Source of the DNA: Planctomycetaceae bacterium
GTDB taxonomy: Bacteria; Planctomycetota; Planctomycetia; Planctomycetales; Planctomycetaceae
Direction: 5' to 3'
DNA length: 60,746 bases
Assembly: GCA_024742875.1 (NCBI GenBank)
Contig: JANSXP010000044.1
Span: 1-60,746 of the forward strand
This document shows positions 8,873 to 18,351 of the stretch, one piece after another. Position 1 is the stretch's first letter. Each line of letters opens with the position of its first letter. The position numbers were made by a program, and so were the translations under genes. Below the pieces are notes generated by a model, which saw only the letters and a list, made by a program, of their open reading frames with translations, made no database searches and was not told the origin of the DNA.

Positions 8873-10225
8873 TCAGCCACTGGTGCCAGCCCGTTCGGTA
8901 AACAGACGCTCAACTTCGACATGAGCATCACGGTGCACGAGCAGTACCACCGTGTCTCCGGCCTGCAACTGGTCATCGGCGCTGGGCACCCGCACATGCT
9001 CGGCCCGCTCGATGGCCGCCACGATGCAGTTGGGCAGGGCCAGTTCGCGGAGTGACTTTCGTGTGGCCAGAACGTTTTTGCGGACTTCCAGTTCCCAGAT
9101 CTCGGCCGCATTGCCGGCGATGGCCGAACGCTCCCGAATGACGCCGCGAGAGACCAGCCCCACAATCTGCCGCGCCATTGCTTCCCGGGGGCTGACCGCC
9201 ACATCAATCCCAAGTCGTTCCAGTACGTTGGCGTAGTCAGGGCTGCGGACGATTGTCACCAGACGTCGGCAGCCCAGTTGCTTCGCCTCCACGCCACAGA
9301 CGATGTTCTCTTCGTCCCGCCCCGTGCACGCGACAAAAACGTCCGCTTTGCCAACACGCGCTTCTTCCAGGTCCGCCCGACTTTTGACGTCCGCGTGCAG
9401 GACGGTCGTGCGCGGCAGCCGCTCGGCGACGTGATCGCATCGCTGCGGGTCGGCTTCCATCACCGTGACGCGGCAGCGAGTCTGTTCCAGCAGGCGAGCC
9501 AGATTCAGCCCCGTTTCCCCCCCGCCGGCAATCACCACTCGTGTCCGCTCGGTATCCCGGTCTTCAAACTGCTTGGCCACCTTCGCCACTTCGCCGTGAG
9601 ATCCGATGAGCGTGACGTGATCTCCCGAGCGGACACAGTCTTCGCCGCCGGGGATGACGGACCGTTCATTGTTGGTAATCAGGCCGATGCGAACGGTGCT
9701 CGGAAGCTGCAGTTGCTTCAGCGGCACTCCGGCCGCCCGGGCTTTGCGGCCCACATGAATTCCGTGCACCTCCACGCCACCACGGACAAAGTTCTGCACG
9801 GCCAGCACGGACGTACTGCGAATGTGACGTGCCAGTTCCAGAGCCGTCAGATGTTCCAGGCTGATCAGCCGGTCGATGCGAAAGTGACGCGGATAATCGA
9901 ACGTGCTGTTGTCCTGGAAGATGGGGTTGAACACCCGCGCCACGCTGCGAGCGGCCCCCATTTCGCGAGCGATGCTGGCGCTGACCAGATTCACCTCGTC
10001 CCGGCTGGTGACCGCCAGACACAAATCCGCCAGCTGAATGCCGGCCTGAAACAGCCGCGACACGTCAAAAGCCGACCCGCAGACCGTCTGCACGTCCAGT
10101 TGCTCTTCCACACGCCGCAGCACGTCCGGATCATCGTCCACCACGCAGACATCAATCCCGCGTTCACACAGAAGTTCGGCAACGGTGCGCCCCACCGTGC
10201 CGGCCCCGAGGACAACCACGTTCAT
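8873..10225 (-). CDS. trkA: Trk potassium uptake regulatory protein TrkA
   Basis: A 450-residue peripheral membrane regulator of Trk/Ktr K+ channels with the full TrkA layout: RCK_N (MNVVVLGAGTVGRTVAELL), RCK_C, a second RCK_N (VVIAGGGETGLNLARLLE) and a second RCK_C. Both Rossmann glycine motifs are intact, and an acidic residue ends beta-2 (DDDP and MEADP), consistent with NAD(H) binding. No trkH/trkG membrane partner is visible in the window. It sits 93 bases downstream of hemB on the same strand. Confidence 0.9.
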   Translation of the reverse strand: MNVVVLGAGTVGRTVAELLCERGIDVCVVDDDPDVLRRVEEQLDVQTVCGSAFDVSRLFQAGIQLADLCLAVTSRDEVNLVSASIAREMGAARSVARVFNPIFQDNSTFDYPRHFRIDRLISLEHLTALELARHIRSTSVLAVQNFVRGGVEVHGIHVGRKARAAGVPLKQLQLPSTVRIGLITNNERSVIPGGEDCVRSGDHVTLIGSHGEVAKVAKQFEDRDTERTRVVIAGGGETGLNLARLLEQTRCRVTVMEADPQRCDHVAERLPRTTVLHADVKSRADLEEARVGKADVFVACTGRDEENIVCGVEAKQLGCRRLVTIVRSPDYANVLERLGIDVAVSPREAMARQIVGLVSRGVIRERSAIAGNAAEIWELEVRKNVLATRKSLRELALPNCIVAAIERAEHVRVPSADDQLQAGDTVVLLVHRDAHVEVERLFTERAGTSG

Positions 10226-10318
10226 AGGTTTACCCGTTTGCTGATCCGCATCCGATGATCCTCACCTGATCTGGCCCGTGCCTTGTGCCGGTCCCCTCGC
10301 TGTGCTTTGGGCGATTTT

Positions 10319-11338
<1,020 letters not shown>

Positions 11339-11398
11339 TCAATCTCTGAATGACATACAAAACCGGCCTGATGGCGTGTCCACAGACAGGAGAGTCGG

Positions 11399-11428
11399 TT
11401 CACCTTTTCTTAACAGGCGGGTTATACT
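11399..11428 (+). promoter_or_regulatory. Possible sigma-70-type promoter for the sensor kinase gene
   Basis: A TTCACC -35-like hexamer (11399-11404) and a TATACT -10-like hexamer (11423-11428) are 18 bases apart in the hemB/histidine-kinase divergent spacer, about 55 bases before the TTG start. This is motif matching only. Confidence 0.35.
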
Positions 11429-11483
11429 TTTGCGCGCCTCGATCGCAAACCGCGGACCTTGAGAGCTTTACAGAAAGCACACC

Positions 11484-12890
11484 TTGAACTGGCTGAAGTC
11501 ACCACTTTTCTGGAAGATTACCGGGACTTACGCCGTTCTTTCGGGTGTGGGCCTGGTTGGCCTGCTGGTCACGATCAGTGGACGCGCGACTGATGCCGAC
11601 CCTGCCTCGGGGGCCATCGCGCAGGCAGGCGTTTCCGCGGCCATCACCGTGTACATTCTGGCTTTGATGGCAGTTGCCATCGTTACGGCGGGGCTGACGA
11701 GTCACCTCGCGAGTCTGGTGACCAGTACGCGGCCCTACCAGGACCCTGTGATCGCCAGCAATCTGCTGACACGGCTGGTCGGACGCAATGACGAACTGTC
11801 CACGCTGGCCGAACGACTTCAGGAGTTCGTAACCGACCGCAACGAAGCGTCCAAAAGCTCCATCACCCGACTGGTCGTTTCTTCAGAACGGCTGAATACG
11901 GTCCTGCAGGCGATGACCGAAGGTGTGATAGCCATCGACGAGAAAGAGTCGATTCAGTTTGCCAACCATGCTGTGTGCCGCATGCTGGAGCTGTCAGCGG
12001 GACGTGTGGAAGGCCGACTGATCTTCGAAGCCGTCCGCAATACTCACGTGCATGATGCTGTGCGGCAGGCGCTCACGGAGGGACGCACCACGACTGTGGA
12101 ATTTAAGGTCCCACGCAACGAGTCGCGACTGGCCCTGGCCGCCACGCCCATCGATTCCGGCGGTGCAGTGCTGGTGCTGGCCGACGTCACAGAAATGCGA
12201 AAACTTGAGGCCATGCGGCGGGACTTCGTCAGTGGTGTGAGCCATGAACTGAAAACTCCGCTCACTGTCATTCAGGCGTGCACCGAAACGCTGCTGCACG
12301 GCGCTATGGAAGACCGCGCCGCAGCCGAACGATTTCTCGTGCAGATTGAGGAGCAGGCGGATCGGCTGCTGCAGCTGATCATCGGCATGATGCAGTTGGC
12401 CCGACTGGAATCGGGCGAACAGATTTTTCACAAAGAGGCGGTCGACCTGCGTCCCATTTCCGACAAGGCCGTTTCGCTCATGCAGACGGTGGCAGACAGT
12501 CGCAGTATCAACCTTCAGGTCCGCGGTGTGGAGGAACTGTTTGTCCTGTCAGACCATCAGGCCACACGAACGATCGTGGACAACCTTGTGGACAACGCCC
12601 TGAAATACACGCCCGAGGGCGGGTCCGTCACGCTGGAACTCATTGAAGAACCCTCACAAAACACGCTGAAGGTCATTGATACCGGGCAGGGCATTCCGGA
12701 AGGCGATCACGAACGCGTTTTCGAGCGGTTCTATCGCGTGGAACGCGATCGCAGCAGTGAAACCGGCGGGACGGGGATGGGACTGGCCATCGTCAAGCAT
12801 CTTTGCCAGGCAGTCGGAGCTGATGTCACACTCGAAAGCCAGCAGGGCGCGGGCACGACATTCAGCGTGACGTTTCCAATTACCGAATAG
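11484..12890 (+). CDS. PhoR-like membrane sensor histidine kinase
   Basis: A 468-residue kinase. Two N-terminal membrane segments (about 10-31 and 50-72) flank a short extracytoplasmic loop. A HAMP-like or linker region and a PAS domain (about 135-240) follow. HisKA carries VSHELKTPLTVI, with phospho-acceptor His254. HATPase_c has DNLVDNALKYTPEGG (N box), DTGQGIP (G1) and GTGMGLAIV (G2). The architecture is that of PhoR-type phosphate sensors, but no response regulator or pst genes are nearby, so the signal is not established. The start is TTG 11484. Confidence 0.9.
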   Translation: MNWLKSPLFWKITGTYAVLSGVGLVGLLVTISGRATDADPASGAIAQAGVSAAITVYILALMAVAIVTAGLTSHLASLVTSTRPYQDPVIASNLLTRLVGRNDELSTLAERLQEFVTDRNEASKSSITRLVVSSERLNTVLQAMTEGVIAIDEKESIQFANHAVCRMLELSAGRVEGRLIFEAVRNTHVHDAVRQALTEGRTTTVEFKVPRNESRLALAATPIDSGGAVLVLADVTEMRKLEAMRRDFVSGVSHELKTPLTVIQACTETLLHGAMEDRAAAERFLVQIEEQADRLLQLIIGMMQLARLESGEQIFHKEAVDLRPISDKAVSLMQTVADSRSINLQVRGVEELFVLSDHQATRTIVDNLVDNALKYTPEGGSVTLELIEEPSQNTLKVIDTGQGIPEGDHERVFERFYRVERDRSSETGGTGMGLAIVKHLCQAVGADVTLESQQGAGTTFSVTFPITE

Positions 12891-12900
12891 TGGGCGCTGG

Positions 12901-12980
12901 TCGGCTGCTGACTTCAAAGTCTGCTGACTTCGTTGCTTTCTGCCTGGTGTCGTTACGGTCTGCCTGACATCGTTAAGGTG
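12901..12980. repeat. Degenerate ~20-bp tandem repeat
   Basis: Three to four imperfect copies of a roughly 20-base unit, for example 12939-12958 and 12959-12978, which match at 16 of 20 positions; a more diverged copy starts at 12920. A related stretch recurs at 13082-13097, inside the 3' end of the neighbouring minus-strand gene. It may be a decayed local duplication. Confidence 0.5.
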
Positions 12981-13077
12981 TGCCGCACGCAGCGTGCTTG
13001 CGAGGCGACCAGGGCACGTCGGCTCGGCACACGAGCCGCCAACACTGCAAAGACAAACATCGCGACCAGCCGCTCAC

Positions 13078-15108
13078 TTATTTCTGCTTGGTGTCGAAGA
13101 TCGTTAGCCCGCTTTCGGTCGCCACATCACGCGAGGTAACGGAAATGCTGCGACTGTTTTCATCCACCACAATCACCAGTTTGCCCTCGTACATCGGGTT
13201 GCTGACGATGGTGTCCAGTGCGCGAATCGCGGGCACTTCACCCAGATCGTAGCTCTGAGGCATGTTCTGCGTCATTCCGGACAGTTTGAGCGCGTCACCG
13301 TTAATGATAATGGGCGTCTTGATTTCATCTGAAATGTAACTGAAGGCTTCCTGCAGCGGAGTGTTGCGGAAGTCGACAAACACGGGCATCGTCTTCAGAC
13401 GTTCGAGCACACTGTCCGGAATTTTTGCCGCACTGGCGACTGCCGGAGCGGGCCCGTCAAAGTCCGTCACGAGAGACTGGTTCCATGTCAGCAGTGAGGC
13501 TGCCGCCAGGTTGGCCGCCGCCTTTTTCGGCAGCAGGGTCACCATTCGCACGTATCCCGGTCCCACGTGTGTTTTTGTGCCCAGCGTGGTGGCCTGCATC
13601 ATGGCGGGGAACCGGCTGATCATGGTCCGGTAGCCCTCTGTCGTGGGCTGCATGAATCGCACGGCGTCCACCATCAGGCCGGGGAGTTTTTGCATGCGCA
13701 GTCGCATATGCCGCTGCACCTTGAGCGGGGAACTTTCGTTGGACTCTTTCAGCAGCGTCTCCATAAACAAATCGCTGTCCAGATGCAGACTCCAGCTGAC
13801 CGTGCGAACGTCTTTCCCCAGCCACAGCACGAACTCGTCCGCCAGTGTCTGCAGATTCTCCGGAAAGACATACTTGCGATGCGTGTCGATCTTGCTGACG
13901 TCAAACGCCAGCGTCACCAGGCGTTTTCTGTCCGACTCCGCCAGCAGAGTCTCCAGCTCGACGCCCGGTTCCTGAGAATACGAACGGGCATCGGCCAGCA
14001 GGTCCGTGGCCGTCACGGGAGCGACCGCAAAAGTTTTCTTGTCAAGAATCATGTAGCTGAAGCGTTCACCTTCCATCACGGGCACAGTCAGGTCGGCCCG
14101 TGGCGTTGCTTTGAAGCGTTTGACCTGCATGTCGAACGCCGAATGCTCAGACTCCAGCCGCACCACGGCGATGATATCTGGCTCTGATGTCAGTGGGCCA
14201 AAGTTGATGCCCAGCGTCAGCTCTTCGATTTCCAGCGGAGCGAACCCGGTGATGGTCTGAATCTGACCTTCCAGCCAGACTCCCAGTTGAGACAGTGTGG
14301 CCACGAATTCGCGGTTCGCACGCTCTGCGCCCCAGATTTCCGATGGTCGCAGATGCAGCAACAGATCGGGCGCCACGGCCAGATACTGCATCGGGATGCG
14401 ATCACCCGAAGTCGGGCTCAGCTCGCGGGCCTGCTCGTTGGACTCCGCCATCTCGGCCTTTGACTCTTCCCACGCCTCGTTAATGGCCGGTGGCTGACGA
14501 ACTTCGGCCTGCGTGGTTTCGTCACCGGAGCCCCACCACAGACCAAACATACAAAAGGCGAACAGCGCGGTCCCCGCTCCAAACACAATGGGACCGGTGC
14601 GACTTTTTCGTTTACGACGTCCACGCACACGCGTGGCCACCGAGCGCTCTTCACCGTCAGTGGTGGCAAAGTCGAGCTCGTTGGTGGTGCCGCCGGCCGC
14701 GAGTCCCGCATCCAGCGAACCTGCCACCATCGTGGGGGGCGCTGGAGCAGAAGGCGTGCTGACCGGACCTGTCGGAATGGGGTCCACGACCGCTGCCGAC
14801 TGGGAGGCCGGCTGTGACGGGATCTGCGGCGTGGCGGGAGTGACGCCTGCAGCGGGTGCAGGGGCTGCAGCAGCAGGCGCTGGGGCGGCGGGCGGAGCGT
14901 CATCCGGCACCCATCTGGCGGCCACACCGACCTCAGGTTCCGCGGGAGCAGACTCTGCCAGGCTCAGCGTCACCTCGTCCGGGTCTGACAGCACAAACCG
15001 GTGGCCACATTTGGGGCACTTCCCCTTCTTGCCCAGCAAACTGCGGTTGGGAAGCTTCAGCCCCGCGTTGCACTGCGGGCAATGGATCGTGATGGGCGAC
15101 ATGGACAA
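13078..15108 (-). CDS. Zinc-ribbon single-pass membrane protein with secretin/STN-like C-terminus
   Basis: A 676-residue protein. The N-terminus is an MJ0042-type zinc ribbon (CPQC at 10-13, CPKC about 21 residues later). A long Pro/Ala-rich disordered linker (about 70-160) leads to a basic stretch RGRRKRKSR and one membrane segment (about 173-190). The extracytoplasmic part of about 480 residues has no recognised enzyme motif. Its last 110 residues (VFVDFRNTPLQEAFSYISDEI then PIIINGD) resemble the secretin/TonB short N-terminal beta-alpha fold. A zinc ribbon in the cytoplasm joined to an outside sensor-like domain is typical of planctomycetes and has no known role. It lies 98 bases downstream of ispD. 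Confidence 0.75.
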   Translation of the reverse strand: MSMSPITIHCPQCNAGLKLPNRSLLGKKGKCPKCGHRFVLSDPDEVTLSLAESAPAEPEVGVAARWVPDDAPPAAPAPAAAAPAPAAGVTPATPQIPSQPASQSAAVVDPIPTGPVSTPSAPAPPTMVAGSLDAGLAAGGTTNELDFATTDGEERSVATRVRGRRKRKSRTGPIVFGAGTALFAFCMFGLWWGSGDETTQAEVRQPPAINEAWEESKAEMAESNEQARELSPTSGDRIPMQYLAVAPDLLLHLRPSEIWGAERANREFVATLSQLGVWLEGQIQTITGFAPLEIEELTLGINFGPLTSEPDIIAVVRLESEHSAFDMQVKRFKATPRADLTVPVMEGERFSYMILDKKTFAVAPVTATDLLADARSYSQEPGVELETLLAESDRKRLVTLAFDVSKIDTHRKYVFPENLQTLADEFVLWLGKDVRTVSWSLHLDSDLFMETLLKESNESSPLKVQRHMRLRMQKLPGLMVDAVRFMQPTTEGYRTMISRFPAMMQATTLGTKTHVGPGYVRMVTLLPKKAAANLAAASLLTWNQSLVTDFDGPAPAVASAAKIPDSVLERLKTMPVFVDFRNTPLQEAFSYISDEIKTPIIINGDALKLSGMTQNMPQSYDLGEVPAIRALDTIVSNPMYEGKLVIVVDENSRSISVTSRDVATESGLTIFDTKQK

Positions 15109-15140
15109 ACCCGAAACTCTGGCAGCAATCAGTCATCAGG

Positions 15141-15164
15141 CCAGTCACCGCAGGCGGTGACTGG
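15141..15164. terminator. Strong hairpin between ispD and the zinc-ribbon gene
   Basis: A perfect inverted repeat of ten or more base pairs (15141-15150 with 15155-15164) and a 4-base loop. It lies 43 bases beyond the ispD stop and 33 bases before the next start. There is no T tract, so it could be an attenuating or RNA-stabilising stem rather than a full terminator. Confidence 0.45.
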
Positions 15165-15206
15165 CGACCATAAACGTGTGGCCAAGTGTATCGCGCCGGA
15201 TCGCGT

Positions 15207-15944
15207 TTAGAAACGCCCATCCGAAAACGCATCGAGATCCTCCAGCCCTCGCGAGGCCGGTAATTCGTGCAGAAACAATTCTGCCAGTTTCATATCGTCC
15301 AAAGTGGTGATTTTTATGTTCATCGGCCAGCCGGGACACACAAAAACCGAGTGTCCGCTGGCCTCCACCAATGAGGCCTCGTCAGTACAGGCAGCCGGGT
15401 CGGCCACGGTTTCATAGGCGTGCTGCAGCAACTCACGCGCGAACACCTGAGGTGTCTGAGCGAGCCGCAGCGGACTGCGATCCACCGTCACCTCAATCCG
15501 ACCATCGTCCGCCACCCGTTTGACTGTGCTGTTCACGGCGATGGCCGGGATGACGGCCTGACGGTCCACGGCGGCCTGAAAAACATCGGTCACCCAGTCT
15601 TTGGTCAGCAGCGGCCGGGCGGCGTCGTGCACGGCCACGTACGCCGCCTCCGTCGTCAGCGCCGACAGGCCGTTCTGCACGCTCTCGGCCCGCGTGGTGC
15701 CGCCAGCCGTGATTGTCAGATCCAGAAACGTCAAATTGGCGGCGAAGCGCTGACGAAACTCCGCGATGTCTTCGGCGGCCAGCACCAGCACCACTTCGCT
15801 GACGTCATCACGATGCACAAAGTGCTCCACTGTACGCAGCCAGACAGCGCGGCCGTCCAGTTCTTCAAACGTCTTTTTCTGAGCCCCCCCATAACGCCGA
15901 CTCGCGCCGGCCGCCGGGATGATGACTGCAAACTTTTCTGCCAT
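15207..15944 (-). CDS. ispD: 2-C-methyl-D-erythritol 4-phosphate cytidylyltransferase
   Basis: Third step of the MEP isoprenoid pathway: makes CDP-ME from MEP and CTP. The 245-residue length is usual. The nucleotide-binding start AVIIPAAGASRRYGG and the lysine-bearing KKTFEELDG are seen, followed by VAVHDAARPLL and, near the C-terminus, TDEASLVEASG and the IKITTLDDMKLAE signature. It is preceded by a globin and a thiol redoxin gene on the same strand, in a likely operon. ispF is not adjacent. Confidence 0.93.
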   Translation of the reverse strand: MAEKFAVIIPAAGASRRYGGAQKKTFEELDGRAVWLRTVEHFVHRDDVSEVVLVLAAEDIAEFRQRFAANLTFLDLTITAGGTTRAESVQNGLSALTTEAAYVAVHDAARPLLTKDWVTDVFQAAVDRQAVIPAIAVNSTVKRVADDGRIEVTVDRSPLRLAQTPQVFARELLQHAYETVADPAACTDEASLVEASGHSVFVCPGWPMNIKITTLDDMKLAELFLHELPASRGLEDLDAFSDGRF

Positions 15945-15990
15945 TGTCCTGATCGCCGTTTAACGTGATCCGATCGCCAGGTGGCGTCGA

Positions 15991-16368
15991 TCAGCGGTTC
16001 AACAAAAACGTAGCCACATCCGCCAGAAAGACCTTCATTGCCGACTTCACCTCGTCTGCCAGTGAAGACCCGTCAATGGCAGTGGTCATCAGATCGACCC
16101 AGCGGTCGCGGGCGGCCTGGTTAACGGCAAAGGGAGCATGACGCATTCGCAGTCGCGGATGACCGCGTTCCGACAGATACGTGTCCGGCCCGCCAAACCG
16201 ATAGACCAGAAAACTTCGCAGCCGCTGCTCGGCTCCCTCCATGTCGTCCCTGGGATACATCGGCCCCAAAATGCTGTCATCGGGCACCTGCCGATAAAAA
16301 GCGGCGACCACTTCTCGAATCCCGGATTCGCCCACCGTGGCAAAGACTTCATTAACTGGCACGTTCAA
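15991..16368 (-). CDS. Truncated hemoglobin (group II-like globin)
   Basis: A 125-residue 2-on-2 globin. The B10-region tyrosine is in AAFYRQVPDD. The E-helix segment YPRDDMEGAEQRLRSFLVYRFGGP, quoted here in part, is typical of the GlbO group, and the proximal F8 histidine is in LRMRHAPFAV. It binds heme and O2 or NO; the exact role is unknown. TTG 16368 is used as start; GTG 16362 is equally possible. It begins 11 bases after the TlpA-like gene ends and is probably co-transcribed with it and with ispD. Confidence 0.88.
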   Translation of the reverse strand: MNVPVNEVFATVGESGIREVVAAFYRQVPDDSILGPMYPRDDMEGAEQRLRSFLVYRFGGPDTYLSERGHPRLRMRHAPFAVNQAARDRWVDLMTTAIDGSSLADEVKSAMKVFLADVATFLLNR

Positions 16369-16379
16369 CGGACGACTCT

Positions 16380-16964
16380 CTACTTCAGCAGTTCCGCGAC
16401 AAACGGGTTGATGTCTTTTTCATAGGTGAAGGCATCTTCTTCGCCGGGTTCCAGCAGTTTGTCGTCAAACCGTTTCGCCAGTTTCCCGTCTTTGCCGTAC
16501 ACGAAGGCCACCGGGATCGAATTCACCTTCAGTTCCTCGAACACGTCAAATGCATCCACCGTGGACATAAAATGTTTGCAGTCACCCGGGTTGCGACTGA
16601 GAAACTTTCGAACCTTCGGCTCATAGTAGGTCGGAGGCTTCGACTTGATCCCTGCGTAGTCCACATTCAGACTGACGCAAACGAGCTTGTCGCCGTACTT
16701 CTGCTTCAGCTTGAGCAGATTGGGAAACTCACGCATGCACGGCAGACAGGAGGTCGACCACACATCCACGACCACCACTTTTCCCTTTTGCGAACCCACA
16801 AACGCTTTCACGTCTTTCCACTGTGCGGGCGTCAGTTTCACCTTTTCCGGAGTCGTCTGTGCCGGGACGGCCGTCACTCCTGCCACTAACTTTGACGTGG
16901 TCCCCGGCAGCAGATTACTGCACACCATCAGGCAGATTGCTGTGAGTAACGCTGAATTTTTCAT
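16380..16964 (-). CDS. Secreted TlpA-like thioredoxin-fold protein
   Basis: A 194-residue exported redoxin. The N-terminus (MKNSALLTAICLMVCSNLLPG) is a signal peptide or anchor. The active site WSTSCLPC places the redox cysteines at 73 and 76, and the cis-Pro loop is VNSIPVAFVYG. No lipobox is evident. It leads a minus-strand group with globin and ispD (spacings of 11 and 46 bases). Confidence 0.85.
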   Translation of the reverse strand: MKNSALLTAICLMVCSNLLPGTTSKLVAGVTAVPAQTTPEKVKLTPAQWKDVKAFVGSQKGKVVVVDVWSTSCLPCMREFPNLLKLKQKYGDKLVCVSLNVDYAGIKSKPPTYYEPKVRKFLSRNPGDCKHFMSTVDAFDVFEELKVNSIPVAFVYGKDGKLAKRFDDKLLEPGEEDAFTYEKDINPFVAELLK

Positions 16965-17227
16965 CTGGCGATCCCGAGTTGAAGAATTGGGTGGGAACGG
17001 TCATTCCTAAAGCCGCGTTCAACGAGGTTGTTGCCGACAGGGATTCGGCATTCAGCGCTGAACGCCGCGCAACGTGCAACCTGACAGCATGATAGGCAAA
17101 AGTCTTACAGAGAAAAGGGGCTGCGGTGCTCGCCAGACCTGCATGGCCGAGGCAATGCTGTTATTTTCCATCGCCGTCCCGTTTCACGGGCAAATTTTTC
17201 CCACTGTCCGCCTTTCCCGGCTTCCGC

Positions 17228-18280
17228 GTGCAAAAGCTTCTTGCCATAGAATCGTCCTGCGATGAAACCTCAGCCGCAGTGGTCGCATCAGACCGCTCGG
17301 TCCTGTCCAACGTGGTGGCGTCACAGTTTGAGCTTCACGAACAATTCGGCGGCGTGGTTCCTGAAATCGCATCCCGAGCGCACGTGCGTCGCATTCTTCC
17401 TGTGATCGAGCAGTCACTGAAAGAAGCCGGCTGTGCGCTCAGCGACCTGTCCGCCATCGCCGTCACCTCAGAGCCCGGTCTGGTTGGATCCCTGCTGGTG
17501 GGCATGACGGCCGCCAAAACACTTGCTATGACGCTCGACATACCCCTGGTCACCGTCAATCACATCGATGCCCACATCTATGCCTGTGGCATGGGGCAGC
17601 CGCAGAGCATTTTTCCCTGCGTGGGTTTTGTGGTCAGCGGCGGACACACCAACCTGTACGACTGCCGCTCAGCCACAGACTTCACCATGATCGCCGGCAC
17701 CACAGATGACGCCGCCGGCGAGGCCTTCGACAAGGTGGCCCGCATTCTGAATCTCACCTACCCCGGTGGGCCATCCATCGCCAAAGCCGCAGAATCCGGT
17801 GACCCTGCGGCCTACGATCTGCCCCGTCCGATGATGCGTTCTGACAGGCCCCATTTTAGTTTCAGCGGGTTAAAGACGGCCGTGCTGTATGCTGCTCGCG
17901 GTGTACCCGGACCAAACCAGCTCAGTGACACGCCGGCAGACCGTGTCCCCAATCTTGCGGCCTCGTTTCAGCAGGCCGTGGTCGATGTGCTCGTGTTTAA
18001 AGCGCGGCACGCACTGAAGAAACTGGGGCACAAGCGGCTGTGTGTCGGCGGTGGCGTGGCGGCCAATACCGTCCTGCGAGCGCATCTGGCAGACATGTGC
18101 CACCGACACGGATACCAACTGCACGTCGCGCCTCCACAGCTGTGCACGGACAACGCAGCCATGGCGGCCATCGCCTGGGAGTATCTGGAACAGGGCAAAA
18201 CGGCCGACCTTTCGGCCGATGTACTGCCCGGTCTTGTCCGCCCCGGACAACCGCGCAAGAAATCGCCGACCGGCAACTGA
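17228..18280 (+). CDS. tsaD: tRNA N6-adenosine threonylcarbamoyltransferase
   Basis: Transfers threonylcarbamoyl to A37 of ANN-decoding tRNAs, together with TsaB/TsaE. GTG 17228 gives the normal N-terminus [19 protein letters not shown] and a family-like length of 350; the open frame reaches 17126 but those residues are not family-like. ASKHA-fold motifs are intact: metal-binding [39 protein letters not shown] and [10 protein letters not shown]. It stands alone between two minus-strand genes. Confidence 0.93.
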   Translation: MQKLLAIESSCDETSAAVVASDRSVLSNVVASQFELHEQFGGVVPEIASRAHVRRILPVIEQSLKEAGCALSDLSAIAVTSEPGLVGSLLVGMTAAKTLAMTLDIPLVTVNHIDAHIYACGMGQPQSIFPCVGFVVSGGHTNLYDCRSATDFTMIAGTTDDAAGEAFDKVARILNLTYPGGPSIAKAAESGDPAAYDLPRPMMRSDRPHFSFSGLKTAVLYAARGVPGPNQLSDTPADRVPNLAASFQQAVVDVLVFKARHALKKLGHKRLCVGGGVAANTVLRAHLADMCHRHGYQLHVAPPQLCTDNAAMAAIAWEYLEQGKTADLSADVLPGLVRPGQPRKKSPTGN

Positions 18281-18351
18281 CCGCCGATCTCCGTCAGTAA
18301 GCATGCACACTTATCTGTCGGGAATCATCCGCAGCACCGGCAAAATCGCGG

